This document shows, piece after piece, positions 38,827 through 51,927 of a stretch of DNA of 64,000 nt. The stretch is from Proteromonas lacertae (Eukaryota; Sar; Bigyra; Opalinata; Proteromonadidae): NCBI GenBank assembly GCA_002245135.1, contig NGBS01000006.1, forward strand, positions 55,638 to 119,637, read 5' to 3'. Made by a program: the position numbers and the translations under genes. The notes beneath the pieces were generated by a model. The model worked only from the letters and a program-made list of their open reading frames with translations. It made no database searches and was not told where the DNA came from. Every line of letters begins with the position of its first letter. Positions within the stretch are counted from its first letter, which is position 1.

Positions 38827-41800
38827 TAGGCTTGGATTCTGTTTGCCAGAAACGATCCTTTTTTCTTTATTCTAGTTTTATACTTATGGAACAACTGTTT
38901 TATCAATTAAGATCTATCAGTGACTTAATCAAGTTACAAACCATCGATATGGAGAAAATCAAAAGTACTTTATTTGTTGTTTAAATCTTCTTCAGTATTA
39001 TCAAACGAAATAAGAGCAATCGAGAAGAATGAGACTCTGTCTCTATCAAATGCTGAGATTTTACATACAATATCAATAGAGCTTTACAATTTAGTTCGAA
39101 GTGAAATGCAAAAGTGTAATACACTGAATCGAATGAACTTTCTGATTGAATGTCGAATACTATCCTGTGAAATGTTGAATACAAGCACAAAATTCAATTC
39201 AATGAAGAGTTTAAGAAATGAAGTGATTAAAGCTTACTGTCGAAGTGGTATATCAATATTGAGAATAAACAATGTCAATATACGAGGAATATCATGCTAT
39301 GAGCGAGTATTGGAGATATTAGAAGAAAATGGTGGAATTGAGAGTATAATAACTGAAAAGAATGAAGATATGGAAATATGTTTAGAATCAATATATGAGA
39401 TGTTAGTCAGTTATATCGACTATATATCACGAGAAGAAAAGAATAATAAAGACAAACTGATAAACAATATAAAACTGATAAATACAATAATTTCCTATTT
39501 AAATGATAATAAGAATGAAGAAATATACAATTTAATGTATTTATTAATATTGTTTATTATATATAGATTTGGAATCTTAAAAGAATATCACAAAATGAAT
39601 CGATATAATGATGTGATAGAAATAGGTGAGATATTTTATTCAATGATAAGTAATAATTGTGATGATAATAAGAATATGAAAGTATTATTGCTATTAAGTG
39701 ATTGTTATATAATGAACAAAGATAAGAAAGCATTAAACTGTTTATATTTGTGTGAATATGAAAAATATGGAATTGGTATATATTTGATGATAAAATATAT
39801 ATGTTTTACTAAAACTATATCATTTTTATATATTTTTATTTATATTTTCTTTAATTTATATTATTTTTACAAAACCGATGAAATAGTGAAATTAATGGAA
39901 ATGTTATTGAATCATAATAGTAAAGAATATTCATTATGTTTAGATGCTTGTCATATGATATTAAATAATAATATAATATCTAAAGACAATAATGAATTAT
40001 ATTGGTATAATGAATTAAAAGAACATTTTATTGATCATTGTGTTGATATTAATTTAGAAATATTGGAAATACTTTTATCTAAAAATCCAATTCCATTAGA
40101 TGTAATGGAAATATTGAATGAATTTAAATCAAGTATTTTTATATCTATATATTGTTTATTGATTATTATTAAATAGATATTAATTCATTATCAGAATGTC
40201 AATTATCTTCAATATATAATCTATTATACAACACTTGTATATTGTATTATGAAAATAAACAATATAATGAATCAATAAATGTATATATATATATAAATAA
40301 ATATATAAATATATAATAGTGGTGTAATGAGTTATTGCATTTATTGAATAATAATAATAACAGTTATATTCCCTCCATATTAAGAATGTTATCTGATTGT
40401 TACAATGAAACACATAATGTGAATGAAGCCATTAATAAAGCCAAAGAATGTATAAAGATAGACAATACAATCAAAGTATAATGATTATTATATAATATAA
40501 ATAGTCTCATTTCTTATTATATCATATATATATAAACAATAATATTGATAGAATAAATATAAATGAAATGAAAGAATGTTTGAACAATTTAATGAATGCA
40601 AAAGATTATGATGTAAAATATTTATATTTATGTTGTGAAGAAGCCATTAAAAATAATAATATATCAATCTCCATAGAATCCTTAGAAAGACTGTTATATT
40701 TACATAATAATATAAAGATTGGTCCAATACTTCGATGTTTAATAGAATTATATAATAATAACCATATAAATGATGATAATAAGATATTACAATACTTTTC
40801 AAATGGATTAATGAAATTAGATAATATAAAAATAAAGAAAGAAGAAGAAGAAGAATATAATGAAAAGATAGAGAATGAGATAAAATCAATATTTGGAAAT
40901 ATGGAAGAGATTAATTGGATAGTTGGAATATTATGGAATAAAGGGTTATTATTGAAAGAAAAAGAGAATTATAAAATGAGTCATAAATACTTGAAATTAT
41001 GTTATGAATATAGTTGTTATTTACCTCCTTCAAATATACTATTATCCTTAAAGAAATCTTCCTTATTATTATCCTCAAGCCTATTATTTGAGACAATAAA
41101 TAAGAACGAAGAAAAGAAAGAAGAAGAAGAAGAAGAATATAAAGAAGTATTAAGAGAAATTGAAATATGTAAAAGATTATGTTTGAAATTAAAGAAACAC
41201 TTTGAGAATAATAAAAATGATAATTTGATAGTATTTGGTAGAAAAGAGAATATTTGCACAATAAATGAGAATATGTTAATATTAAATACAATCGAAATGG
41301 AATGTAATTTATATTTACATAATAATGATAATATTGAAGAGTTATTCAATGAATATATTGAATCAAGTACAATAATAATAAACCCAGAAATATTAGAATA
41401 TATCTCTGAAATAGCTAAAAATACCAATTCCAAACCAATAATATATAAAGTATATAAATATATATTATTATACATATTATTATTATTATTATTATTATTA
41501 TATAGAAATGCTTATCGTTATGTTTACAATATTTATATCAACAGAATCCAATAGATATAAAGTGTTTAAGTAGAATCTTAAGAAAATTATTATTACAAAG
41601 TGAAAACAAAGAAGAATTATACAAATGGCTTGAAGAAATCAATCAAATATGTGAAAATATAAAAGATGATGATTTTGATAATAGTGATTATGATTTTTAT
41701 ACGAGTATTAGTTGGAACAATGGAATAAAATATTTGAGATTAAAAGAGATAGAAAAGAGTGAGAAATTATTGAGTTTATCATTGAAATTCTTAGTAAAAT

Positions 41801-42370
41801 CTAAAGGACTACAAGTATATATTGTAATGTATATATATCGTATAGGCTTACAGTAATGAAATGAATGAGATCTACAGTAGAGTTCTAAGTGAAAGAGAAG
41901 ATTGTTGTTTACAACAACTGACTGAGATATGAATGATAATTAAAATCCTTATTATTGATATATTGATATAGATATTGTTTTGTTTTTTGTTGTTATTTAT
42001 TTCCATAAGAGAAAGAAGAGAGATTGTTGTTGATTAAAGAAAGAAGATGGATAAAATATTTCAGAATATCATATTTCAGTTGCAGATAAGAGTGAAATGT
42101 TCATTTTTGAGTTTTAGTTGTTTTTAATGAAATTCTTTCTTTGAATGAAACGACTATAATAACGAAAAACTCAGTTTTGTTTTTTAGGATTTTTAGAATG
42201 AAATTCTCAATTCTGTGTATGATTTGTATGATATGATGAATAGTCCTTGTGCTGATCTGTAGTATTGTTGGTGTTAGTGAAGCAGGCAGACACTTCTTCA
42301 CGAATGGAAGCATTTCTGAAAGAAAGAATAGTTCAAGAAGATTAAGTGATGTCGAATTAACAAAAATATC
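38827..42370 (+). repeat. Left arm of 3.5-kb near-identical inverted duplication
   Basis: Position x in this arm pairs with about 94123 - x on the opposite strand (94125 - x after a 2-base TA-repeat length change near 40290). Identity starts at the TAGGCTTGG of 38827 and ends at 42370, inside the surface-protein coding region. I noticed only a handful of differences across the arm (an Arg/Leu codon near 39601, a base near 40867, a base at 42331 and the TA indel). The arm holds one full ZIP4-like gene and the promoter plus first codons of the surface gene. Confidence 0.95.
38886..41932 (+). CDS. ZIP4: SPO22/ZIP4/TEX11-like meiosis protein, left copy
   Basis: Start ATG 38886 is in a short first exon, joined across a 31-nt intron (38962-38992) to the body. 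Further introns fall near 39550, 39770-39875, 40133-40176, 40278-40320, 40479-40508, 41452-41506 and 41814-41846. The product is about 870 residues of TPR-like helices. The second half has the family hallmark IVGILWNKGLLLKEKENYKMSHKYLKLCYEYS and a final SWNNGIKYLRLKEIEKSEKLLSLSLKFL block, and the section around 40530 (FLLYHIYINNN, then KECLNNLMNA) matches the TEX11/SPO22 repeat order. These proteins act in synapsis and crossover formation. The family call is by pattern, not by alignment. Low-complexity Glu runs are present. Confidence 0.7.
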
Positions 42371-45300
42371 ATTTGGAACTAGTACTGATGGATATTATAA
42401 TATAAAAGCCAGTTATTTATGTTCTTATGATAATATAGGTATAATCGACAGAACTAACTGTAAATTTTGTAAATTTGTATATACATATAAAGGAACATAT
42501 GATAGAACTAATCAAGAATATAAATTCAGTGATATTGTTCTTGATGAAGAAAAATCGTTATTCTATTTAGATTCTTCTATCGTAGCTGATTTACCGGAAA
42601 AAGAATACAAATACAGTGAACTGAAAACATCTACTGCAGCTGTACAATATGTGGAGAGTAAAAAATTACCTTTACCAGATTATGTTCATATACCCAGTGG
42701 AGAATTGATGTTGGAAGGAGACATTCGTGCACCATATTTTCAGACTTGTATATTATATCTAAATTATGAATATAACAATTATAGTGAATAATGAAGATGT
42801 GATGTATAGAATAGAAAATAGTCATTACAAAACATATAATGCAAAAATGGATAAAATGTATGGTTATAGAAAAGATACAAGACAATATTATGAGAGATAT
42901 GGTTTAGACAATAACATAACAATAATTGAAGTTCATGCAATGAACATGGAAAGAACAATATTATATGTTGCAAATAAGAATGAGTATGTCGATATGATTG
43001 AGGAATTTAAAATAGTTCAAAATGGTGATGAAGTAGAATCTGAAAGTGGATCACCTTTATATTGTTATACAGAAGAATGTGATTATGTTAGTTCACTAGT
43101 TGATGGTTGGGTTCAGTTCTATATTCGTACAACTTTGTCATTTAAAACAATGCCAAAAGAAGATGTAAGAAAAAACATTGATGCAGATATGAAAGCTATA
43201 AGAAAAGAGATTAGAAATTATTATAGAAGTAAAATTAGTAATACAAGAGAATTGAATAATTATGAAAGAGATTTAGCTGATGATATTGGTTATTATTATG
43301 AAGAAAAAGGTGAAAGTAATGATATTTATAACGCATATATAATATATACAAATCAACTTACAATATCAACGTATGAAATAGATGGTAGAGATAATGCAAA
43401 TAATTCAATAAAAGGTATAATAAAAACCAAATATACAATTCCTGATAATAAGATTATAAATCCTCAGAATGATTATGATTCCACTTCTACTGCTGAATTA
43501 GCAGATTATGAGAGTTGTAAAACACCAACTCTTTTATCGTATATATGTATATTATATTAAATTTTAGTAATGTTGAATCAGTATGTGGAGTAGATGCACA
43601 AAGTACTACTAATAGTTATATATATTCACTTCCTATTACTATTCAAATATTGGAAAATAGTATGATATTTACTGATGGTAGTAATACAAAAGAAGTAGAA
43701 TTAAAAGAGAAGAGTATAAATATATGTTTATATAAATAGATGCAGATGATCTTAGAATGATATTTGAGAAATTTTCAGTGAATACAATTCCAATACCATC
43801 TGAAAAATGTTATAATGGTAATATTATTGATATAAAACATAGTTTGGATATTAATATTACTTCAATAGATAATGAGTTATACTCATTTGTTAAAGCATTT
43901 GAAGATGGAAGTTATGGTTTTGGTATATCAACATCATCTATTTCTAGCAAAGATAAATATTCAGTATCTGAATCTAGGTATTTTAAATTCGATTATTATT
44001 CATTAACTACAGAGGATTTAAGCATTATTAATAAGGGCTATTCATATTTTACTTTCTACCATTCTCTTGTAGATGGTTTAGTTGATCTAATAGATTGTAA
44101 AAGTAATAATGATATTCAAATTCAAAAAGCATTAAATAATTACAATGAAAATGCATATTATATTGATAGAATATTTAATAAGCAATTACCAGGAGGAAGT
44201 GATAATCCAAATGATGATGATGATAATAATGGTAATGATGATAATAATGATGATAAAACAACCACAATAACAACCACAAAATTATTTATTCCTCCTCCAG
44301 TGTTACTATCATGTAAATTGAGTGATGAAGGATATATATTGATAATAGAATTTGATAAGAAATGTTTAATGAATGGAATAGAAGTAAATAGTATATTTAC
44401 TTGGAGTGATCCTCCATTTATAACATTTGATTCTTCAACAAGAATTGATATATTATTCTACAAATGGATAAATGATGAAACACTATATGCTTATTATAAT
44501 TCTACAACTGAAAGTATATCAGATTCTCCAAAAATGACACTTACAGAAGGATATATATATTCTGATTTAGATAGTATTTATTCAGCTAATGGTAGTTTAG
44601 CAATTACAACCAGACCTAAAGTTCCTAAAATATTGAATGGTGAATTTATTGATGAAAATATAATTGAAATTAATTTTGACATAGAAATCAAAGAAGGAAT
44701 TAGTATAAGTGGAAGAAAATGTAATGAAATTTTTAGTGATGAAACATTTGGTCCTTCATCAATGTGTTATTTATCATCATCGTTGAAAACAATAACAATG
44801 AAAATGTCCAATCCAATTACAATATTTCCAAATAATAATTTGACATTAATTCCAAATATACTAAAAAGCAGTAAAAAGCATATGGAAGGAAGTAAAGGAA
44901 CTATAAATCTGTCATTATCAGAATCATTTGAAACAGAATTAGAAGCAATAATCTCAATTCCTTCAATTGTTTCATATTGTTATGATTTTATAATGGATGG
45001 AAGTAGAAGTAGAGGTTCAAGTAGACCATTGATCTATCACTGGAGTTCTTCAAATGAAACATTAAATAATACAATATCCTCTTTAAATGAAGCAATGATA
45101 ATAATTCCAAAATATTTATTAGAAGGTGGACATTATTATGATGTAAAATTAGAAATCGAAAGTTCATTTGATCATAGCAATGAATCAAGTAATATAACAT
45201 TTTTTGTTGATTCAAATTTTGTATTAAATGTGAATATAGAAGGAGATAATAATCATTCAATATATACAAGTCAAAGTGAATATATTCGTGGAAGAGTCTC

Positions 45301-48300
45301 AGTATATCAATGTAACAAAAGTATTGAAATTCCATCAATTGAATATGATTGGTCATTAAAACATGAGAGTAATAAATCAGAAATTGATATATCAAAATAT
45401 AAAACCGATGATAAAACCAGATTATATTTTGATTCTCGTTCAATTCCATATGGTGATTATATTCTTACTTTGAATTCATCAGTTGATGAATTAGAATCCA
45501 ATTATTCAATAGAACTGAATGTGGAATTACCTTCATTAGAAATTTTAACATCATATCCTGCTTATTTAAGTCAAAATCAAAATGAAAGTATATATATTGA
45601 TTTATCCAATATGAATGATCCAGATAATGTAGATATTGAGTTTACTTATACATGGAATTGTATATTTAATAAGAGTGAAGATGATTATGATGAATTAGTT
45701 TCAAATTCAAATCCAAATTCAGAATCAGATTTAGATACTAAAATATTTAAAATACCAAGTAATAAATTAAAAATAGGGATTTATGAAATAACAGTTGAAA
45801 TAAATGGAACAGAAACAGAAAGATCAGTTTCCAAAACATTTATAAGAGATATAAAAGAAATACCATTTTCATTATATATTCAAAATCCAAAATCCAATTT
45901 AAGTATCTATAATCCTAAAGATATGTTTCAACTAATAAGTATAAGTTCAATCACTGAAAATGATAAAATAGAATATAATTGGAGTTATTCAAATGATGAA
46001 AATATAAATCCATTTATAGGTAAAAGAGATTATAATAAAGTGAATATAAGATGTGAGAATTTAAATCCATTAATTACTCATAAAATCAAATTAGAAGTAA
46101 CATATAAAGGTAATACAGTGGAAAGTTATTATGAATTTAGAATAAATGAAGGTCCATTATTTGGTTATTTATCTGTTTCAACATTGAACTATCAATTTGG
46201 TAATTATATTTCAATAACAACAAGTGGTTGGAAAGGAGAAGAACCATTTAGTTATAGATTTGGTGTGATAGTAAATAACTCAACTTATTATTTACAAGCA
46301 GTATATGGAAGAGGTAACAACTATTATGGAATATTACCATTAGGATCTAATCAATATAATTATAGTTTAAATCCAATAGTGTTTATAAAAGATCGATATG
46401 GTGTAATATGTAATACAAGTTTTGATAAAGAAGGAAATATAATCGAAATTTATTCTCCACCAATGCAATTAGATGATTTATCAAAAATAACTAGCGAATT
46501 AAAGAATGTAAGTGATGATTTGAAGAATGAACAATATTTCGATTATATATATTCAATGATAGAAGGAATTTCATCTCAGATGAAAGAAAGAAATTGTTCA
46601 GAAGATATAGGATGTCAAAATGGAGCTGAATGTTTAAATGGTCATTGTCAATGTTTGAATGGATTTTATGGTGAATTATGTGAAAATCGAATGCCAATAG
46701 ATGGTGGATTAAGTGTTAATTATAGTTATGGTGAATGTGATCATAAATGTGGATATGGTTTAAAACCGAAATGGAAAGAATGTAATAATCCTAAACCTGA
46801 ATATGGTGGAAAAGAATGTAAAATTGAGATAGAATATGAAATATGTATTGGTGAAGATAAATTAGAATGTGAAAATGAAAATGGAGGTTGGAGTAAATGG
46901 AGTGAATTAAGTGAATGTAATGCTTATTGTGACAATTATAATGGTAAAACAGTATATGGAATTCAAAGTAGAAATCGAAACTGCTCAGATCCCAAACCAT
47001 CCGGAAATGGAGCAAATTGTATTGGTGATGAGAATGAAATAATACAATGTTCCAAAGTATGTGAATCAGTGAATAAACTATGTCCAGGTGAATATATCTC
47101 AATGAATGGAACAAAAATTGGTAATGCTTGTAGTAATCATGGAAGTTGTATTATAAGTCGAGAAGGATGTAAAGAATATGAACCAAATTGTCATAGTAAA
47201 TGTAAATGTCTTGAAGGTTATGCTGGTGAAAAATGTGAATATAGTAAAAATGAATATGAAATTCGATTAGATTTAAACAAAGATTTATTAGAAGAGATAG
47301 TTGAATCTTCATCTAAAAATGTATTGACAAATGATGCAAGTGAACAACATTCTTCAGCCTTATTATCAGTGATAAATCCTCCAACTCAATTATTATCAGA
47401 AAATAAATCATTTTCAATGTCAATAATCAAATCTTCAATCAATTCATTAAAAGAGAATTCTTCATTTGAAATATCTTATGAATCAATGACAAATTATATA
47501 AAAGCGAGTTGTTTATTATTGAATGATGAATGGAAAGATCGAGATGAAAGTAATTCTAGATTGCTTGAATCATCATCTTCATCTTCATTAATTTCAACAA
47601 AGATAGGAGAAGAATTACCTGAATTATTTAAGAATATAAGTAAGATGCATTTGAACCAAGAAAAATCAATAATTCCATTAGAAGTAATAACTGATGTAGT
47701 TAGTTTAAAGTCAATAAAATATGATGGAAGTATCAATTTAAATGATATGGGAGATTCTGTTAATTTTCCTAATTCGATATTAAATGTTGATAGTGGAGAA
47801 GAAGCAAAAGAAATTTCAATAATTGATTGGTTAGATAATCCAAATAGTGATGATTTTGAATCAAGTAATAGAAGTGCAGGAGTAATCTCAATCTCAATAA
47901 TGGGTAAAGAAGAAGAAACAGAAAAGAAATTTAATGATGTGGAAAATGTAATATATTTCATTCAAAGAATAAATGATGATAGTGATTTAAGACATATTCA
48001 ATGTAGTTATTATAATAATAATGGTGAACTATCTTCGAAAGGATTAATAGTGATGGGAATAAGAAATGATGTAAATGGAAGTAAATTTGTGATATGTGGT
48101 ACAACTCATTTAAGTGATTTTTCAACTCGAAAGAAATCTATATTACCCAAAATGAATTTAGTAAATCCAATCAGTGATGCGAAATTATTAGGTAATTATA
48201 ATAAAGATAATATGATAGTTCCAATAATACTAGGAAGTGTAATATTAATCTGTATAATGTGTTGGCTTCTAACAAAATTCAAAGATTTAAATGAAATAAC

Positions 48301-49759
48301 TAAATTAGAAGAATATAAGAGTGATTATTTTAAACTAACAGGAAGATTAGATGAAGAAGAAACTGAATTTATAAAAAGTGAAAAGAACCACAAATCAATA
48401 ATGGACAAATATTGGCATGTATTGAAAGATGAGCATAGCTGGTTATCTCCTCAATTAGGTCCAACAGAGAATCTAATAGTAGTAAATCGAAATCAAAGAG
48501 TGTTATGTTTAACAGCTCAAATATTAACATCAACAGCAGTAAGTGCTTTATTCTTTGGAAATGATGCTGAAAATATATCTCAATTAGCAATGACTTCGAT
48601 AATATCTTCTTTATGTATGTTACCTGCTTCTTTATTAATTCCATATGTATATAAATATGCGAATGGTTATATATCTAAGAAAGCATCAAGAAAGACAATT
48701 CCAACATGGAAATTGATATATTTGAAGTTGAAAAGATCAATAAAAGAAATGAAGAAAAAGAAAAATCTACCCAATAATGGTAATGAAAAATATCAATTGA
48801 TATTGATAGTAGTTTCAATAATATTTGATATAGTGAGTGCTTTGTTCTTCATAATATTTGTAGCAATATTACCAGCTGGTTATATAACATTAGTTTTATT
48901 TTGTATTTATATAATATTTATAATTGAGACAATATCAATAATAATCGTATTAAATGAGAAGAAGAATAGATTATATATAATAATGATAACAGTGAATATA
49001 ATATTATTATTATGCTTTTTGATATTATTTATATTGTATATCCTCTATATGAGTGATTCTTCAGCAGCATATTCGATATGGAAAAGTAGTTATAATGGAT
49101 CATTAAAAGATTTAAATGAATATATCGAAAATAGTTTAGAATGTTGTGGTTATAATGAAATAGATGATTATAATACAACTGATTGTACATCTCCCAAGAT
49201 AATGGCATTAGGTGAACATACAGGATGTAAATCTTTATTAGTTGATAAATTCAACGAATATGCAGCACTTTGGTTAATATATTTTATGATAAGTATATCG
49301 ATGATAGTTATTAAAATATATTTAATATCTAAATTCGTAAAAATAAAACGAAACAAAATCAATCCAGATTCATTAACATTTGATAATATAACAACTGCAA
49401 CTTGTAAGTCTGAGGAAATAATTTCAAGAGATTGTATTGTTGCAACTGAGAAATTAATATGTTTTTTGAGATATCGAATCTTTAAAGTTCAATACAAAAG
49501 AAAAGTTGAATATTTACACTGGAAAAGACAAAGAAGAATAAGAGCTGGATTGATATTATTAGCTAACTCATTTGTATTTTTATATATTCTAATAATGGTT
49601 TATATAAATTTATTATATGGAGTAAAATTTAGTAGTGATCAAGCTACAGAATGGATAATAAGTTCAACAATCTCAATGATAATCGATGTAATAATTCAAG
49701 AACCTTCAATGATACTATTATCAACAGTAGTAACAACTACATTAGGATCAATATTCTAG
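42198..49759 (+). CDS. Giant REJ/polycystin-like surface receptor with tetraspanin-like insert
   Basis: I start at ATG 42198: a 27-nt intron (about 42217-42243) joins MKFSIL to FLVLICSIVGVSEA, giving a good signal peptide. Further introns (about 42750-42786, 43540-43568 and 43713-43738) lead into a 6-kb exon, about 2,550 residues in all. An N-terminal ectodomain of about 600 residues (shared with the gene at 49953) is followed by an Asp/Thr linker (44200-44290), a REJ-like region (44960-46450, with DGSRSRGSSRPLIYHWSS), an EGF domain (46595-46690), two TSP1-like repeats (46730-47065, GGWSKWSELSECNAYC), another EGF, a degenerate GPS-like CGTTHLSDFS (about 48095) and nine membrane helices. RNQRVLCLTAQILTSTAVSALFFG and the last pair (LYGVKF...WIISS) match polycystin-1 helices. 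Between them sit four helices with a CCG...C...GC loop as in tetraspanins. PLAT and the TRP channel part are missing. Confidence 0.75.
44960..46450 (+). other. REJ-like region of the receptor
   Basis: The segment opens with SYCYDFIMDGSRSRGSSRPLIYHWSSS, the Cys, DxSxSxG, RPL-x-Y-x-W pattern that starts REJ (receptor for egg jelly) domains. It continues as beta-rich units such as FTYTWNC and IEYNWSYS that resemble PKD/REJ strands. REJ regions occur in polycystin-1 family proteins and sea-urchin sperm receptors. Confidence 0.65.
48795..49335 (+). other. Tetraspanin-like four-helix insert
   Basis: Helices at about 48795-48875, 48885-48955, 48975-49050 and 49260-49330. The long loop between the third and fourth helix has ECCGYNE, then NTTDCTSP and TGCKS. 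CCG, a central P/S-C-type Cys and a GC are the disulfide signature of the tetraspanin large extracellular loop. The insert lies between the second/third and the final two polycystin-like helices. Confidence 0.65.
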
Positions 49760-49952
49760 ATTACATATAATGATTAAAATTTTTATTTTTATTTTTATAT
49801 TTGTTGTTGATATTTCGTTATTAATTTATTTTATTACATCTATTTTTATTATCAGTAAAAATATTTGGTTATGAAATATCATTTACATGGTTATTCTTTT
49901 GTCTTCCCATTCCATTAGCTATAATTTTGTTATTTGATTTCTATCAAAAGTA
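49760..49952. other. Junction between convergent surface genes
   Basis: About 190 A+T-rich bases separate the convergent stops of the large receptor and its short paralogue. I see no repeat shared with the arms, so this is the centre of the unique spacer. Confidence 0.6.
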
Positions 49953-51927
49953 TTAATTGATAGTTGATAATCTATATATCATTAAATTGTTTTCTATTAA
50001 CGTTTCTATAAATGTATGATAATTTATTAATAACGAATATTCAACAACAAATATAAAGTTATTAACTAGTTTACCTTCTGCAATTGCTTTATTGTCATTT
50101 TTAAGCTCTTCTGTTGTTGCAAATACATAAACAGCATCTCCTACAGCCTTATATTGTTTTACTTCAGATATTGTTTCATACTCAACTAATGATATCTCTG
50201 AATTGGAATAAACATATATCATTCCACCACCAAATATCAATTTACTAGATACATAACTTCTATCTCTTATTATGGTTATATTAGTTTCTTCCACTCCATC
50301 TCCAGAAAAACTAAAATCATAATTCAAACATTTGTCAGAAGGGATTGGAATTGTATTGAAGGTAGATTTTTCAATTATCATTCTTAGATCATTTATATCT
50401 ATTAAAATAAACATAAATTTATACTCTTCTCTTTTAATTCTACTTCTTTTGAATAATCTGAAATAGTAATTCTTAAACTCTTTTCCAATACTTCAATCCT
50501 GGTTGGAATACTATCCAACATTCTATTTATCTGCTGTACTGCATTTGATCCACATTTTAATTCAACATCTCTATTTATAAATATAATATTCAAATATACG
50601 ATAAAAGTGTTGGTGTTTTACAATTCTCATAGTAATTAAATTCAATAGTTGAAGAAGGTTCATAATCATTCTGAGGATTTATAATCTTATTCTCTGGTAT
50701 TGTATATTTACATTTTAATAAATATTTTTCACTTCTACTCATAGAATTATATGTTAAAATTGATAATATATTTGAATCTAATATGTAACTATGAAAATAA
50801 TCACTATCATCGCCATCTTCATAATAATATCCAACATCATTAGTTAAATCTCTTTCATAATTATTCAATTCTCTTGTATTACTAATTTTACTTCTATAAT
50901 AATTTCTAATCTCTTTTCTAATAGCTTTCATATCTGAATCAATGTTTTTTCTTACATCTTCTTTTGCCATAGGTCTAAATGATCCTAATATGCTTGTATA
51001 GAAATCAGCCCAACCTTCTTCTTCATTATACATACCAACATAGTCACATTCTTCAGTATAACAATATATTACACTACCTCTTGTATCTTTTATTTCATCA
51101 CCATTTTGAATTTTTTCTATGACAGAGATACCATCGATGAATATATTTTCATCAGCTATATAAGTGATCGCTCTAAAATAATCCATTGCATTTACAACTA
51201 TTACAGTAATATTATTATATATCCCTAATCCATCGAAATATTTCATAGATTCTTTACTATAACCATACATTTTATCCATTTTTGCATTATATGTTTTGTA
51301 ATGACTGTTTTCTATTCTATACATCACATCTTCATTGCTTACTATAATTATATATATATATATATATATACGACTGTAAGAGTCTCTATATTTATTATCA
51401 CTATCATCAAAAAAATATGACATATATGAATCTATTTCAACTTTTGTTATATATGGTGATTTTTTACTCTCCACATATTGTACAGCTTCTGCACATCCTT
51501 TCAATTCACTGTATTTGTATTCTTTCTCTGGTAAATCGCAGTAGATAGATCCATCTAAATAGAATATAGATTTTTCTTCATCTACAACATAATCACTAAA
51601 ACTGTAGGTTTTAGTTGTTTTATCATATGTTCCTTTATATGTATATACAAATTTACAGAATTTACAGTTATCTCTATCAATAATGGCCAAATTTTCATAA
51701 GAACATAAATAACCAACTTTTGCATTATTTCCAAACATAGATATAGCTCCAAACGATATTTTTGTTAATTCGACATCACTTAATCTTCTTGAAATATTCT
51801 TTCTTTCAGAAATGCTTCCATTCGTGAAGAAGTGTCTGCCTGCTTCACTAACACCAACAATACTACAGATCAGCACAAGGACTATTCATCATATCATACA
51901 AATCATACACAGAATTGAGAATTTCAT
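49953..51927 (-). CDS. Short secreted paralogue of the receptor ectodomain
   Basis: Start ATG 51927 mirrors the left gene exactly, including the 27-nt intron in the signal peptide and the sequence through VELTKISFG. After that the two proteins share the same exon plan but diverge: identical islands such as YKTYNAKMDKMYGY, KEDVRKNID-DMKAIRKEIRNYYRSKISNTRELNNYERDL (positions about 50990-50840) alternate with unrelated loops. Cys spacing is kept (FCKFVYTY, YCYTEECDY). It ends at 49953, soon after TIPIPSDKC, at about 600 residues. It lacks the REJ, EGF, TSP1 and membrane parts, so it is predicted to be secreted. A TA-repeat intron interrupts it at about 51341-51371. Confidence 0.75.

Noticed and set aside
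41017-41475. 152-aa antisense ORF, also mirrored at 52650-53108
   Set aside because: It is a shadow of the ZIP4 exon; the mirror copy exists only because the arm is duplicated.
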